Positions 1 through 10,960 of a stretch of 64,000 nucleotides of DNA are shown in pieces. The notes under the pieces were generated by a model, which was given only the letters and a program-made list of their open reading frames with translations, was not told the origin of the DNA and did not search any database. Source of the stretch: Tilletiopsis washingtonensis (taxonomy: Eukaryota; Basidiomycota; Exobasidiomycetes; Entylomatales); contig NW_020312013.1 in the NCBI RefSeq assembly GCF_003144115.1, positions 537,143 to 601,142 on the forward strand, written 5' to 3'. A program made the position numbers and the translations under genes. Position 1 is the stretch's first letter. Every line of letters starts with the position of its first letter.

Positions 1-1534
1 CGGCTTGATGTCGGCCTGCTGGCCCGCCTCGGTCACCACCCAGTCCTGGCGGACCATCTCGACGAGCGCAGCGTGCGTCTTGAGAGCCTCAGCCTCGGGC
101 ATGGACTTGAGGAGCGACGCAAGCGCCTGCGCGGCAGTCTCGCGCACGGGCGTGACCACCTGGTCGAAGACGAAGTCGCCGAGCCTGTCGAGGCAGAGTA
201 CGGCCAGCAGACGGATGGACATGTCCGCGCACCAGGCGGCGTGCAGCTGCACGTTGCCCTCGCGCGACACCGACGGAGATGATGACATGCCGCCGCAGCT
301 GCCTTGAGTGCTGAGAAGCGAGCGCAGACCGAGCGCTGCGCCATGCCGCACCTCCCACTTCGGCGCGAAGAGATCGGCGAGCAGGACTTTTGAGAAGAGA
401 TCGAACGGCCACTCCTGTTCGGAGGTGGCGAGTGCGGCGTGGTCGACGGGGCCATCCTCGGCCTTCGGAGAGGCCATCTTGCCGCTCCAGGAGGCCGTCT
501 GCGTTCGCATTCCGCCCGACGGAGATGATGCGCTTGTCGATGAGGCAGCGTCAAGCACTCGCGTCTTGCTCTCCGGTGCACGTGGGGCGAGATCCTGCGA
601 GCTGCCGCTGGGCGCGATCTTGCGCTTGCGCTTCAGCTGGTTGCGCTCGCGCGCGCTCAGCTTGCTGAGGTCGATCTCGTCTGTCGGCGCGGACGGCGCA
701 GGAGGACTCATGGGCGAGGGCGCAGCAGGCGGCTTTTGCTCGGCCTTGAGCGACGTCGACGCTTCGCTCATCAGCTCCTGCTCGACGTCCAGGCCGAGAT
801 CCAAATCCTCGCCCGCCATCGCGCCCAAGCCAAGCTTCTTCATGTCCTGCTTTGCCGAGGCGAGACGCTCTGCGACGCTGAGGCTGGAGGATGCATCGTA
901 CTCCGAGCCTGCCGAGGACAGCAGCTTCTCGCCGCGACGCAGGACGCCTTGCGGCGAGAAGGCGGCGAAGGTCATCAGGTCCGCCGGCGGCGTGACTGGT
1001 GCAGCAGCCGAGAAGTCCTTCTTCTCGTCGACGAGCTCGGCCGCGAGCGGATCCCAGACGCCGCATGCCGCGCAGATGAGCTCGATGGCGCTGCCGGCGG
1101 CGATGCGCGTCTCCCAGCTGTTGCTGCGCAGGAGGGGCATGATGCGGTGCAGCAGGTGCAGCGCCTCGATCCACTCGCCCTCGGTGCCGCGGTAGGCGCA
1201 GCTCGTGTCGGCGGACGACGACGCTGCGGCCAGGTTGGCGCGAGCCGCGGCAGACGAGGACGACGTGCCGGCGAGGGCGCCGTCGCCACGGCCCACGCGC
1301 ATGCCGGCGATCTGCGCCAGCTGCCGGGCCGCGAGCGAGCGCACGGCGGGCGTCGAACCGGTGTCGAGCAGCGTCACGAGCCGGTCGAGGCCTGCCAGAG
1401 GTGTTAGCGCCGGAGCGGGAGGTGGGCCTGCGGCGATGCTCACGGCTGTTGGCGCCGCCCTTCTGCGGCGCGGCGACAGGTGCATTGCTGCTGGATGCCG
1501 CAGCTGCGGACCCGGAGGCACGGCGCGGCGGCAT
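1..1534 (-). CDS. MOT1: MOT1/BTAF1 TATA-binding-protein-associated ATPase, N-terminal part (gene runs off the window)
   Basis: Mot1 is a Snf2-type ATPase that strips TBP from DNA. Only the first 494 residues are here; the ATPase domain lies outside the window. Exon 1 is 1444..1534 and exon 2 runs from 1391 to the left edge, joined across a 52-nt intron (1392..1443; GTGAGC donor, GCTAACAC branch-like site, GGCAG acceptor). The join yields the family's opening motif LDRLVTLLDTGSTPAVR, preceded by a short basic Ala/Ser leader. A second hallmark, WEVRHGAALGLRSLL, appears near residue 380 and belongs to the HEAT-repeat array that grips TBP. Between them is a variable linker containing KLSARERNQLKRKRK, the conserved basic block of this family. 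The start is the first ATG that keeps the LDRLVTLL frame. The opposite-strand reading frames over this region are mirror shadows of GC-rich codons. Identity is secure; the upstream start is slightly less so. Confidence 0.93.
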
Positions 1535-3418
1535 GGTGCCTGCTCCTGCTTGGGGTGCCGTTGCTCAAGGGGCACGGCCCCTGGTGCTGCACGGTGCGCG
1601 CTCTCGTGCGGGGAAGTAAGAGTCCGGGCGTGGCTTGAAGCTTGTGCGGCGCTCCGCGTGGGCTGCTGTGATGCGCGGCCGGCACGGCGAGCCGCAGGGG
1701 CGCGGCGGTCCTTATGTAGACCGCCCGCTGTCTGCGCGCGCTGCGGCCGACACGGCTCAGGTGCCTCGCTCAGGAGGCCGGCCGCCGCGCGTCTCGCGAA
1801 AGCGTGTCGGGCACTCGAGCAGTCTGCTGCGCCGCACCGCCGCGACGTGTCGTGCCCTCTGGCGCTGCAGCAGCGCCGCCTCGCCGGCCACAGCCTCAAG
1901 AGCGCCTCTCTGACGGCCCGCTCACGTTGATGAGGCTGCGAGCTGGCTCCGTGCAAGTGACATGAGAAGCTCGGATCCACATCCAGAAGTGCTGAATGGG
2001 ATACAGCCCACAGGCGCAGTCTACGTGTCGACCTGGCGCGGCGGGGGCGCCCGAGGCGGCTGGGCGTGCCGCTCCAGAGCAGATCCGGGCCTCCGGGCAG
2101 CGGCTACATCGATGCTTGACACGCGAGGATCGGACTCTGGGCTGGCTGCGAGACCGGTCACGGCCGACACATCAAGTTAGCACAGAGTAGCGTAGAGCGT
2201 CGAATGTGATGTGCCTGCGGCGTTCTGAGCTCACGCTGTGAAGCGAGAGAGGGATGCTTATGACTCTGCTCCGGCACGCACGCGAAGCGCTCCCGGCCTC
2301 CGACGTGTCTCGACCACGACCAGACCGCGCCTGTCCAGCCACGAGCCCTATGCGGTGCAGCACCAGCTACTGCACGCGCTCGAGACAGGAATAACGGTGC
2401 ACATATCTGCGTCTCCTGCGCTCGGCCGGCCCCTTGAGAGGACACAACGCGGCCGTGGACAGAGGCGGTCTGCACCGCGCACACGTCTTCAGACCGCTGC
2501 ATCGGGCCGCTGGCAGATCGGGCCGAGAGCACAGCACAGGCACAGGCCCCGAGCGCTACTGCTGGGCTCGCAGCAGCAGCTCCTCTCTCCCGAGCAAGTC
2601 GCGAGAGGAGGGACGCTTCGTCTGTTGGTCGAGGCGGAGGGCAGAGCGGCAAACGCAAAGACGCGAGACGCAAAGCGGCAGCCGCATCATCTTGCAGGCG
2701 CCGCGCCGCCGTGCTCTCCTGCGCGAGCAAGATGCGCCGCGGGCGGAGCGTGGAGTTGGCGGTACGGCCGCGCGCCACACACCAGCGTCAGACAGCCGCA
2801 GCGCCTCGCTCTGCCTCTCGCTGCACCCGCTTTTCGCATGCCAACGCTTGTGCGGCGGTGCAACGTCGGAGCCGGCGGCCGCAGCGGCAGCAGACGTGCT
2901 CGCGCTCGACGATCCCGAGGGCCGTCGAGGGGCCGGCGCGTGACGAAGCCCTGGATATTGCACTCTGGGCATAGAGTGCCTCGCATCTGATAGGCGTGGC
3001 GGCGAGAGACAGGCCGACGGTGTGCAAGCGGCGCGCGGGAAGCGGATGCCGCGCGCGCGAAACGAGATGCGGCGCGCGGCGGCTTGCGGCCGGCTCGGCG
3101 CTTCCAGCCCCAGCAGCAGCACCAGCGCAGCGGCGGCGGAGCGCGACGTGCGCGGTGTGGAGCGGCCGTGCCGGCGTCTGCGCGAGATTCGTGCGGCGCC
3201 ATTCCTCCGACAGCAGCAGAGAGCGCATGCTCCAGCTAGAGCAGCATCGCAACGTCGACTGCCTTGCAGCCACCACCACGTTCCTTGCTCCACGCTCCGC
3301 CGCAGCTGCTGCACCGTCTGCCACCCCCACATCCCGGCGCCGCGCAGCCTGGGCACCTCCAGGTTCCCGCCTCTCGCTGCTGTCGCTCTCACCACCATCG
3401 CAGCCCTAGACCGCCAGC
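1535..3418. other. Gene-free divergent region between MOT1 and the DUF2985 gene
   Basis: About 1.9 kb between two divergent starts. It has many long open frames on both strands, but none shows a recognisable domain or a sensible intron pattern, as expected by chance at this GC content. The last ~150 bp before 3419 become C/T-rich, typical of 5' leaders in this window. I see no RNA gene or mobile element. Confidence 0.6.
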
Positions 3419-6400
3419 ATGGCACCCTCGCTGCCCCACGCCATCCGCATCCGCCGCACCGACTCGGGCTCCGTCGTGTCCGCCGGCGGCGCTGCGGGCT
3501 CGTCGCGGCAGCAGCAGCAGCGGCAAGCACCCGCCGGCTCGCTGCAGGGCGGGCAGCCGCTCGCCGGCTCGCGCAGCCACTCGCTCGCGCCCGCCGCGTC
3601 GCGCCACAACCAGGGCCGCCGCGGCAGCCTGCCGCTCACGTCGCCCTCGCACTCCACCAACGAGGAGGTGCGCTGGCTCTCCAGCCACGGCGGCGCCGCG
3701 CAGGACGAGCGCGTGGGCATCGAGATGCAGCTCGCCGAGCGCGCCATCCGCGACGAACACCGCGCCTCGCCGCCGAGGAGAGGCGCCGCCGACGCAGGCG
3801 CGAGCCGGCAGCCGACCTTTGTGCAGCGGCCAGTGGGCCTGCGTCGCGGCTCCAGCCGCACGTCCGTGGTCGAGGCGATGGTCGCGCGGGAGCGACGCGG
3901 GTCCGCCGACGCGACGGCAGGCACATCCAAGGCGCCGACTGAGCCGGCACAGCGGCCGCGCGAGGCTAAGCGGGCCGCTCCCGTAGCGGCGCCGAACACG
4001 CTGCATGCTCTCGTCGAGGGCGAAGAATTCGCAGGGCCCTCGTCACACCGCCACGCCGAGCAGCCGTCGAGCTCGTCGCGCAGCAGTGCACACGTTGACG
4101 ATCAGGAGGACGACGAGCCGCAGGATGCCGAGCAGAGCAAAGAGGGCGCAGATGCGAAGCGGACAGGGCCGTCGGCTGTGCAGCGCTGGGGTAGCATCGC
4201 CAGCTTTGGCCTGTGGAATGGCGAGAAGTCGCAGCTCAGCGACGAGGAAAAGCAGCAGCAACAGCAGCGCCAGGCCGACGAGGCTGCGCGCCAGAGGGAG
4301 CAAGAGCATCACGACGAGGAGATTGTCGACTACGTGAGTGCTGCACGCCCGTGTGACCCAGTCGCTGGTCCTTTCACTAGCGTCACTGCTGCTCGCGCCT
4401 CAGCTGCGAGACCAGGGCTGAAGCTGACTCTCTGTACCGTTCAGCTCGACGTCGTCGATCCGGAAATCTCTGCGCTGGGCTATCTGAGCAACGTGCAGAA
4501 CAGCATCTTCTTCCCGAACATCCCGGCGATCTCGCGTGGCACCTTCTCGCTGCCGAGCGTGCCAAAACGGCGTGACGGGCCCGGCGGTAGCCTAGCCCGG
4601 CGGAGAGGCAGCACAGCAAGCCGGAGCACGATGCTTACCGCGCCGGACGAGCTTGCACGAGCTGAAGAGGGCGAGGGCGACGGGCGGCAATCGCTGCGCG
4701 CACCCACATTGCCAGATGAGGATGCCGCTGCCGCACCACAAGCATCAGACTCCGACTACTCCAACTCCGTACACGACGCCGACGGGCGCAAGATCCCGCA
4801 GCGCGACGGCAGTCTGGCAGCGCGGCGCGGCTCCGCCATGCCGACGCTACTGTCGCGCATGAGCAGCACGCTCAGCGCCGCCTGGCCGCGCAAGGAGGAG
4901 GATCCGGAGAGCGAGAAGCACATCGCCAAGTGGAAGGAGATGGACGAGGACGAACGCAACGCCCTCGACGAGCACGTGCGCTTCCTTCTCACGCGAAGGC
5001 AGAAGTTCAGGCGCGGCCTCAAGGGCTTTGGCAAGTTTGTGCGCACGCCGATGGGCTTCATCATGACCACCTACGGCGTGCTCATCACCGGCTGGGGCAT
5101 GTGAGTGGGGGCACGGCGTGCACAGAGCGGACAGCCACTGACTTTGCTGCAGCATGATCTGTCTGTTCATCTTCAGGTGGATCAACCCGCCGAACCGACG
5201 CTACTGGATCGAGATTTGCGATCAGGTGCTCTGCGCTCTCTTCGCTGCTGTCGGTCTCGGCTTTGCTCCGTTCCGTGCCATCGACACCTAGTGAGTCGCG
5301 AGAGGACGCGACGACGTGCACAGCCGCTCATGTGTGTGCCGCAGCCGCATGATCTACATCGCGCACTACCACCACCTGACGTGGCAGCGGCGGCGCAATT
5401 TGAAACTGCCGACGCTGGAGGATCCAAACGACCTGCCGCGCCCGGTTGCCAATGGCGCCAACCAGGTTGAGCGCGTCGAGTCGCACGACGTGCCACACGA
5501 CGACGATGCGAGCAACTCGTCCAAGCGGCCAATGGTTGTGCGTGACAACAAGTTCCACACTGCATCGCGCCACACGTCCGAACACGATCGCACGCCTCTG
5601 CGCGTACCCGAGTCGCCGCAAGACGGGCACAATAGTGCCACGTCGCTGCACTCGCCAGGAGAGGAGAGCAGGGACAGCGGCCCGAAGCGGCCGCCGATGA
5701 AGCGCAACACGACGATCCAGTCGGAGATCATCAAGGAGGAGGAGGACGTGGTGGTGCTGACGCCAGAGGAGCAGAGCAAGCTGGAGCACCACCAACGCAA
5801 GGTGAGCGCTGCCGTTTGCGTGCCTCCTGCATGTCACTGATGCATGCACCTCAGTTCCACGCCTCGCACACGTACTACCGCTTCCACGAGACGTCGACGC
5901 ACCGCGCCTTCCCGGTGAGTGCCGATGACCGCTACCGCACGGCGTCTGCTGACGTTCGATCATGGCAGCTGGACCTCATGATCGTCATCGTGTGCCTCCT
6001 CGATTGCCACTCGCTGCTGCAAGCGACGCTGTGAGTATACTGGCGCTCAAGGGAGGGTTCCTTACTGATGCCAGACCTTCAGCGGCGGCTGCACGTGGGG
6101 CATCTACTATCTCAACCGGCCGACCGCCTTGACCGCCACGCTCATCACCTGCTCGCTGAGGCGAGCACATCTCACATGCTGCGCAAGAGTGCAATGCTGA
6201 CCGCGACACCTCTCCACAGCTGCAACGCCGCGGCCGCGATCGTCATGAGCGTCGGCACGAAGCGCACAAAGAAGCGTGAGGAGGTCGAGCGACGTCTGCG
6301 GATCGCACTCGAGACCGAGGCCTTCGAGATCATGCAGGAGCGGCAGCAGATGCAGGAGGTGACCGGCACCCCCGCCAAGCCGCTGCGGGGCGTGTCCACC

Positions 6401-6427
6401 ATGCCCAAGGCCAACACGGCCGCGTGA
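3419..6427 (+). CDS. DUF2985-family multi-pass membrane protein
   Basis: Predicted 857 residues from eight exons: 3419..4333, 4445..5100, 5153..5290, 5345..5801, 5855..5914, 5969..6030, 6083..6160, 6220..6427. The first ~480 residues are low-complexity (Ser, Arg, Gln, Glu) and likely cytosolic. The C-terminal part carries about four membrane segments, with landmarks YLSNVQNSIFFPNIP, GWGIMICLFIF, RRYWIEICDQVL and LGGCTWGIYYLNRP, which I recognise as the fungal DUF2985 domain. A charged tail (KRTKKREEVERR) follows the last segment. Molecular function is not known for the family. The first intron (111 nt) is in frame and stop-free, and intron 7 appears to use a GC donor; both are listed separately. 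It converges on the DHX35 gene with 132 bp between stops. Family call is good; exon 1/2 boundary is the weakest join. Confidence 0.85.
4334..4444 (+). other. Stop-free, in-frame 111-nt intron (possible exitron)
   Basis: It has a GTGAGT donor and an acceptor ending TTCAG; the length is a multiple of three with no stop in frame. Splicing gives ...EIVDY-LDVVDPEISALG, which fits the family better than the read-through version, so I call it an intron. A nearer AG at 4380 is an alternative acceptor. Confidence 0.65.
6161..6219 (+). other. Non-canonical GC-AG intron
   Basis: The conserved transmembrane reading frame before 6160 (...TCSL) and after 6220 (CNAAAA) can be joined only by a donor reading CTGAG/GCGAGC, and no usable GT lies nearby. 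The intron is 59 nt, has ATGCTGACC as a branch-like site and ends CCACAG. GC-AG introns are a known minor class. Confidence 0.75.
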
Positions 6428-6559
6428 TGCGACTACATTATGCCAGGCCCGAACGATACCCGTGCGCCCAGCTTAAGCGATATGCGACGACATGTCTATA
6501 GCAATGAACGATAGCGCCAACATGCGTCGCCGAGCGCCCGTTGCAAGGGCGCAGATGGG

Positions 6560-9093
6560 TCACCGGTTCGCGCGGACGTAGAAGTGCGGCGCGAGCTCCG
6601 TCAGCCAGTCCTGCGGTGGCATGTGAGCAGCGCATCAGCGCGCGAGGGAAAGGGTGCGACCCACCTCCTCGACGACGGTCAGATCGCGCATGAAGCGCTT
6701 CGACGTCTCGACGACCTCGTGGAAGACGACGTACTTCGTCGGCGGCACGCGGCTGAAAAGCACCGAGGAGGGATGGACGTGCAGCACCTGGACGACATCG
6801 TCAGCGCAGCCGCGGCGAGACCGTGAGAAGGCCCGGCTTACTGCGTTCTCGCGCACGCTGCGGTACGAGCCGTCCGGCTGCACCCTCGCTGCGTTTTTGA
6901 AGAACCCAGCGGCGATGCACTTGCGTAGCCTTGCGCCGTCGCCTTCGCACGAGACGACGTCGATGCCGAAGCGCTGCAGGTACTTGAGCAGCTGGGCGCG
7001 GATGTTGACGGCGCGGCTGAGCGCCTTGAAGTTCAGCCGGTGCTGGCCGCACCACTTGGCGCTCTGCTTGCCGTGCCGCGAATTGACGAAGGCGGCGTAC
7101 ACGTTCAGCAGCGTCAGGTGGTCGCCTTCCTCAGCTGTGAACTTGCGCCGCTCCAGCTCGCCCTCTGCTCCGGCGCGTGACCGTCCCTCGTCTGGGATGA
7201 TGAATGGCGTCGACACCGAGGTCATCGCGGCGATGGACAGAATCTCGTCGCTACAGCGGAAGTGCAGGGACTCGAGAAGCTGCCGTGGAGCGGATCAGCC
7301 GGCGGGTCTACGAAGAGGCTGGATGACACTGACCACCTTGGCCAGCATTGGGTCGACGGGCAGCTCTGCCATGCGCTCTCCGAGCGGCTTAGTCAGGCGA
7401 CCCCAGTCGTCCAGCGCGCCAAGGCTGGCGAGGAACTCGAGAGCGCGCACGAGCATCTCCGACGGCGGCGCCGGCGGCAGGTAGGCGAAGCGAGCCAAAT
7501 TGTCGATGCCCAAAGCCTTGAGCTGCAGCACCTGCGTCGAGATGTCGGAGCGCGCCAGCTCGGGCGGCGTCGTGAGCGGCAGAGCGTCGAACGCTGCCTC
7601 GGGAAAGAGGCGCAGGCATTTGCCGGGCGCTGTCCGGCCTGCTCGTCCAGCGCGCTGGTTCGCCGACGCCTGCGACTCTGGCAGAACAGAAAGGGCATCC
7701 ATGCCGGTGCGTGGGTTGAAGATGCGGAGCTAGTGAGGAGCATGAGCCTCGCACGGCGAGCCCGGATGCACGTTCGACTCACCTTGACGAAGCCAGAGTC
7801 AATGACATACTTGACGCCGTCGATTGTCACGCTTGCCTCGGCAATGTTCGTGGCCACGAGGCACTTGCGAGTGCCCCGCGGAGCGGGCTCAAAGATTGCT
7901 GCTTGCTCTTCGCTCGACAGTCCTGCATGCAGAGGAAGCAGTGCCAGCGGCAGGGAGCCAGAAGGGAGGCTGTAGGTCGATGAGCATCTGTGGATGGCGC
8001 CAGCGCTGCTGCGACTCACTCGACTTGCCGGTCCGCGAGGGCCTGCATACATGCATCGATCTCGTCCCGCCCGGTGAGAAAGACCAGGATGTCTCCTTGC
8101 GGCTCCTGCGCGCTTGCAGTATCAGAGAGCGCTCGCTCGTGCAGCACTACGCGTGCAACCCACATTCAGGTGCACCTTCCATGCCGCGTCGATCGCCGCG
8201 ACGAGATAGTCATCGACCGGCTTCTCGGCGTACGCGATCTGCACGGGAAAGGCCCTGCCTTCGAGCGAGATGATGGCAGCCTCCTTCTGCGGCGGCGCAC
8301 CCGCCGCATCAGCAAGCGCCTTTGTCGGCTGTGCCAGGTCTTCGTTGAAGAAGTCGGCGAAGGCCTGGGCGTCGATTGTTGCTGACGAGATGATGATGCG
8401 CAGAGACGGGCGCTTTTTGCGGATCCTGAGAGCGGTCCGGTCAGCATCAGTGCGGCGCTGCCACACGCTTCTGCTCACTTCTTCAACAGCCCGAGCAGCA
8501 TGTCCGTGTATGCGCCCCGCTCGTGCGCCTCGTCGACCATGATGACGGAGTAGCGCGACAGGAGCGGGTCGCGCATGCACTCGCGGAAGAGCATGCCGTC
8601 GGTGCAGTAGCGGATGCGCGTGCGCGTGGAATGGCTCAGGTCCTCGAAGCGGATCGTGTAGCCGACCTCGTCGCCGAGCGGACAGCCGACCTCGGCCGCC
8701 ACGCGCGCCGCGACCGAGACGGCGCTGAGGCGGCGTGGCTGCGTGACGGCGATCTGCCGCCCGCCCGCGGCCCAGCCGGCCTCGAGCAGGTACTGCGGCA
8801 GCTCTGCGGATGCACATGTCAGCCACGTAGGCGGTACACAGCAGATGAGCGCACGCACGCGTCGTCTTGCCGGAGCCCGTCTGTCCCACGACGACGACTA
8901 CCGGGTGCTGCTCGACGAGGTACAGCAGCGCCTGCCGCTGCTTGGCGATGGGCAGCCGCGCCCGCTGCCCGGCAATGCCGCCGGCATCGCTGCGGGCGGC
9001 CGACGGCCCGGCGTCGAAGGAGCTCTCGGCCTCGCTGGCGCGGTCGAGCGACGAGCCGGGCCGCGCCGTGCCGGGCTTCCAGAAGTGTGGCAT
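6560..9093 (-). CDS. DHX35: DHX35-type DEAH-box RNA helicase
   Basis: Predicted 700 residues in nine exons (8859..9093, 8479..8803, 8164..8425, 8020..8105, 7783..7969, 7334..7729, 6842..7279, 6665..6787, 6560..6610), matching human DHX35 (703). It opens with FWKPGT, the DHX35 signature, then Walker [26 protein letters not shown] in [14 protein letters not shown] in [22 protein letters not shown] and QRAGRAGR. Helicase-associated and OB-fold regions follow, ending [17 protein letters not shown] and [13 protein letters not shown]35 associates with catalytic spliceosomes; the precise substrate is unsettled. The helicase motifs are intact, so it should be active. The acceptor of the intron at about 7970..8019 is ambiguous: an alternative at 7988 would make that intron only 32 nt and add six residues in frame. 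Start at 9093 matches the family N-terminus. Confidence 0.95.
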
Positions 9094-9507
9094 GGCCTCC
9101 CTGTGCCCGCTGCGAGGGCAGCAGCAGCTGGACGATGACGTGTCTGCCTGCGCCGCTCTCCGAGCTGCTGGCCGGCTGCTTCCGAGAATGTGGCTTCTGC
9201 GCCGACGCAGTGCCTTGGCGCTGACTGTGCTGATTGAGGGATGTGGAAGGAAAGGAGGAGTGCGCCGCCTCCACCGCCAGATGACGCTGCGCCCTCGGCC
9301 ACTTTCGCCGCCGTAGTGGCGCTGCAAGTGCGCGGCGCACGGCCGGCCGTCGGTCGCGTCTTCGCGCCGCGTGCCTCTTGCTTCATTGCGCCCACAACCA
9401 ACACTCTTGCCCCTCTCCTTCACCGGATAAGAGAGCTGCCAGCAGCAGCGGACGCCGCACCGCCGCACCGTCTCTCGCCTTCTTCACCACACCCCCTGCT
9501 GCCCAGC
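9094..9507. promoter_or_regulatory. Shared divergent promoter region of DHX35 and the J-protein gene
   Basis: 414 bp between two divergent ATGs. It is C/T-rich on the strand leading into 9508. No clear TATA box was seen and no gene is supported. Confidence 0.5.
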
Positions 9508-10849
9508 ATGGTCGTCATCGATCTCGGCGGGCACCTCTCGTCCGTCGCGCCCTTCATCGCGTGGGCGACGCTGCCGCAGTTCGGCACGTCGCTGCTGCTG
9601 CAGGGCGTGTACAACGTGCTGCCAGCACTGCGCCCGCAGACGCCGCACACGGCGCAGGTGCACCACAACCGCGCCCGCGCCGTCATCATCGCCGCCTACC
9701 TGGCCTACACGCTCTACTCGAGCGTCGCCGCCGGCGGACCGAGCTTCTACGAGATCCTCGACGTGCCGCTCGACGTCGACGCCGACGAGGTGCCGCGCCG
9801 CTTCCGCAAGCTCGCGCGCCTGCACCACCCCGACAAGGTCGGCCCGCGCGGCGAGGCCTTCTTCATCAGCCTGCGCGAGGCCAGCGACGTGCTGGGCGAC
9901 GACGTGAAGCGCGGCGCGTACGAGCGGTGAGTGAGGGCCCAAGTGTATGCGTCAGGCTTTGCTCATCGTAGTGCGCAGCTTCGGCCCGTCCATCGTGCAC
10001 TGGCGCGACGTCATCACGGAGCGCGAGTACATGGGCGTGGGCGTGCGCGAGAGCATCCCGTACTACGTGATCAACGCCGCCGTCTTTGCCTTTATCAACT
10101 GGATGAATGGCGAGGCGGCGACCGGCTTTGTGAGTGGTGCCGATCATGTTGCGCCCGGCTGCACACTAACTTTGCGACAGTGGCGCCTCACGCTCTTCCT
10201 CGTGCTCTTCTCCTTCGAGGCAGCACTGCTGCTCAACCCCACACGGCTGCTGCCCATTCCGCGCTTCCAGCAGATCGCCTTTCTGCACCAGCTCTTCATC
10301 TCTCTCACGCTGGCGGGCCGGCAGCTCTTCCCGCTGCTGCCGCACCTTGGCCTCGTGCCGGCGCTCGGCACGAAGTTTGGCCACCGCAGCGAGCAGGAGA
10401 CGCGCAACGATCTCGAAGAGCTGCGGGAAGCCGTCGTCAACCTGCAGCGCGTCGCATACGCCACGAAGCTCGAGGCGACACGAGCAGTCGGCGAGGAGCT
10501 CGCGCCCTTCCGGCCTGCCGAGCGGCCCTCGGCTGCGACGCTGCGCCAGGCGGCCGAGGCTGCCTGCGCCGCACGCGGCCAGCCGAAGCCGCCGGCGGAC
10601 GCCATCATCATCAGAGAGCCCAGCGCCGGAGAGCAGGCGTGGATGAGTGCCTTCACCGAGGAGCTCGTGCGCAGGCGCACGCTTCTCGATGCAATCGCAC
10701 AGCAGCAGCAACGGCCCCAGCAGCAACTACTCGCGGCCGGCGCAATCGTCGGACTGGACGGCAAGGCACTGCCGATGCCGCCGACGCAGGCGACACATAC
10801 CCAAGCGCAGAAGCAGCCGGCGACTGGAGCGCCGCAAGAAGCGCGATGA
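9508..10849 (+). CDS. Membrane-anchored J-domain (DnaJ) protein
   Basis: Predicted 412 residues from three exons: 9508..9926, 9979..10129, 10181..10849. An N-terminal hydrophobic segment (PFIAWATLPQFGTSLLLQ) and a second one (AVIIAAYLAYTLYSS) precede a J domain of about 60 residues, FYEILDVPLDVDADEVPR...LHHPDK, with the HPD motif that stimulates Hsp70. Two further hydrophobic stretches follow (SIPYYVINAAVFAFINW and TLFLVLFSFEAALL), then a soluble tail with a coiled-coil-like stretch (NDLEELREAVVNLQR) and Gln-rich end. The layout suggests an ER- or other membrane-bound Hsp70 co-chaperone, topology unverified. It resembles uncharacterised fungal membrane DnaJ proteins; I cannot assign a named orthologue. 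It converges on the next gene with 111 bp between stops. Confidence 0.85.
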
Positions 10850-10960
10850 GGAGCTGCAGACACAAAATGCGATTGAGAGAGCGTTCACGTGCAGTATGGA
10901 CAGTGAGGCGTGCTTGGTGAAGAGTGGGATATGACGGCCTGTGAGTGATGCGAAGCGTGG

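Noticed and set aside
2158-3530. Minus-strand frames upstream of and overlapping the DUF2985 start
   Set aside because: Arg/Ser/Ala-rich, no domain, and they overlap a well-supported plus-strand exon.
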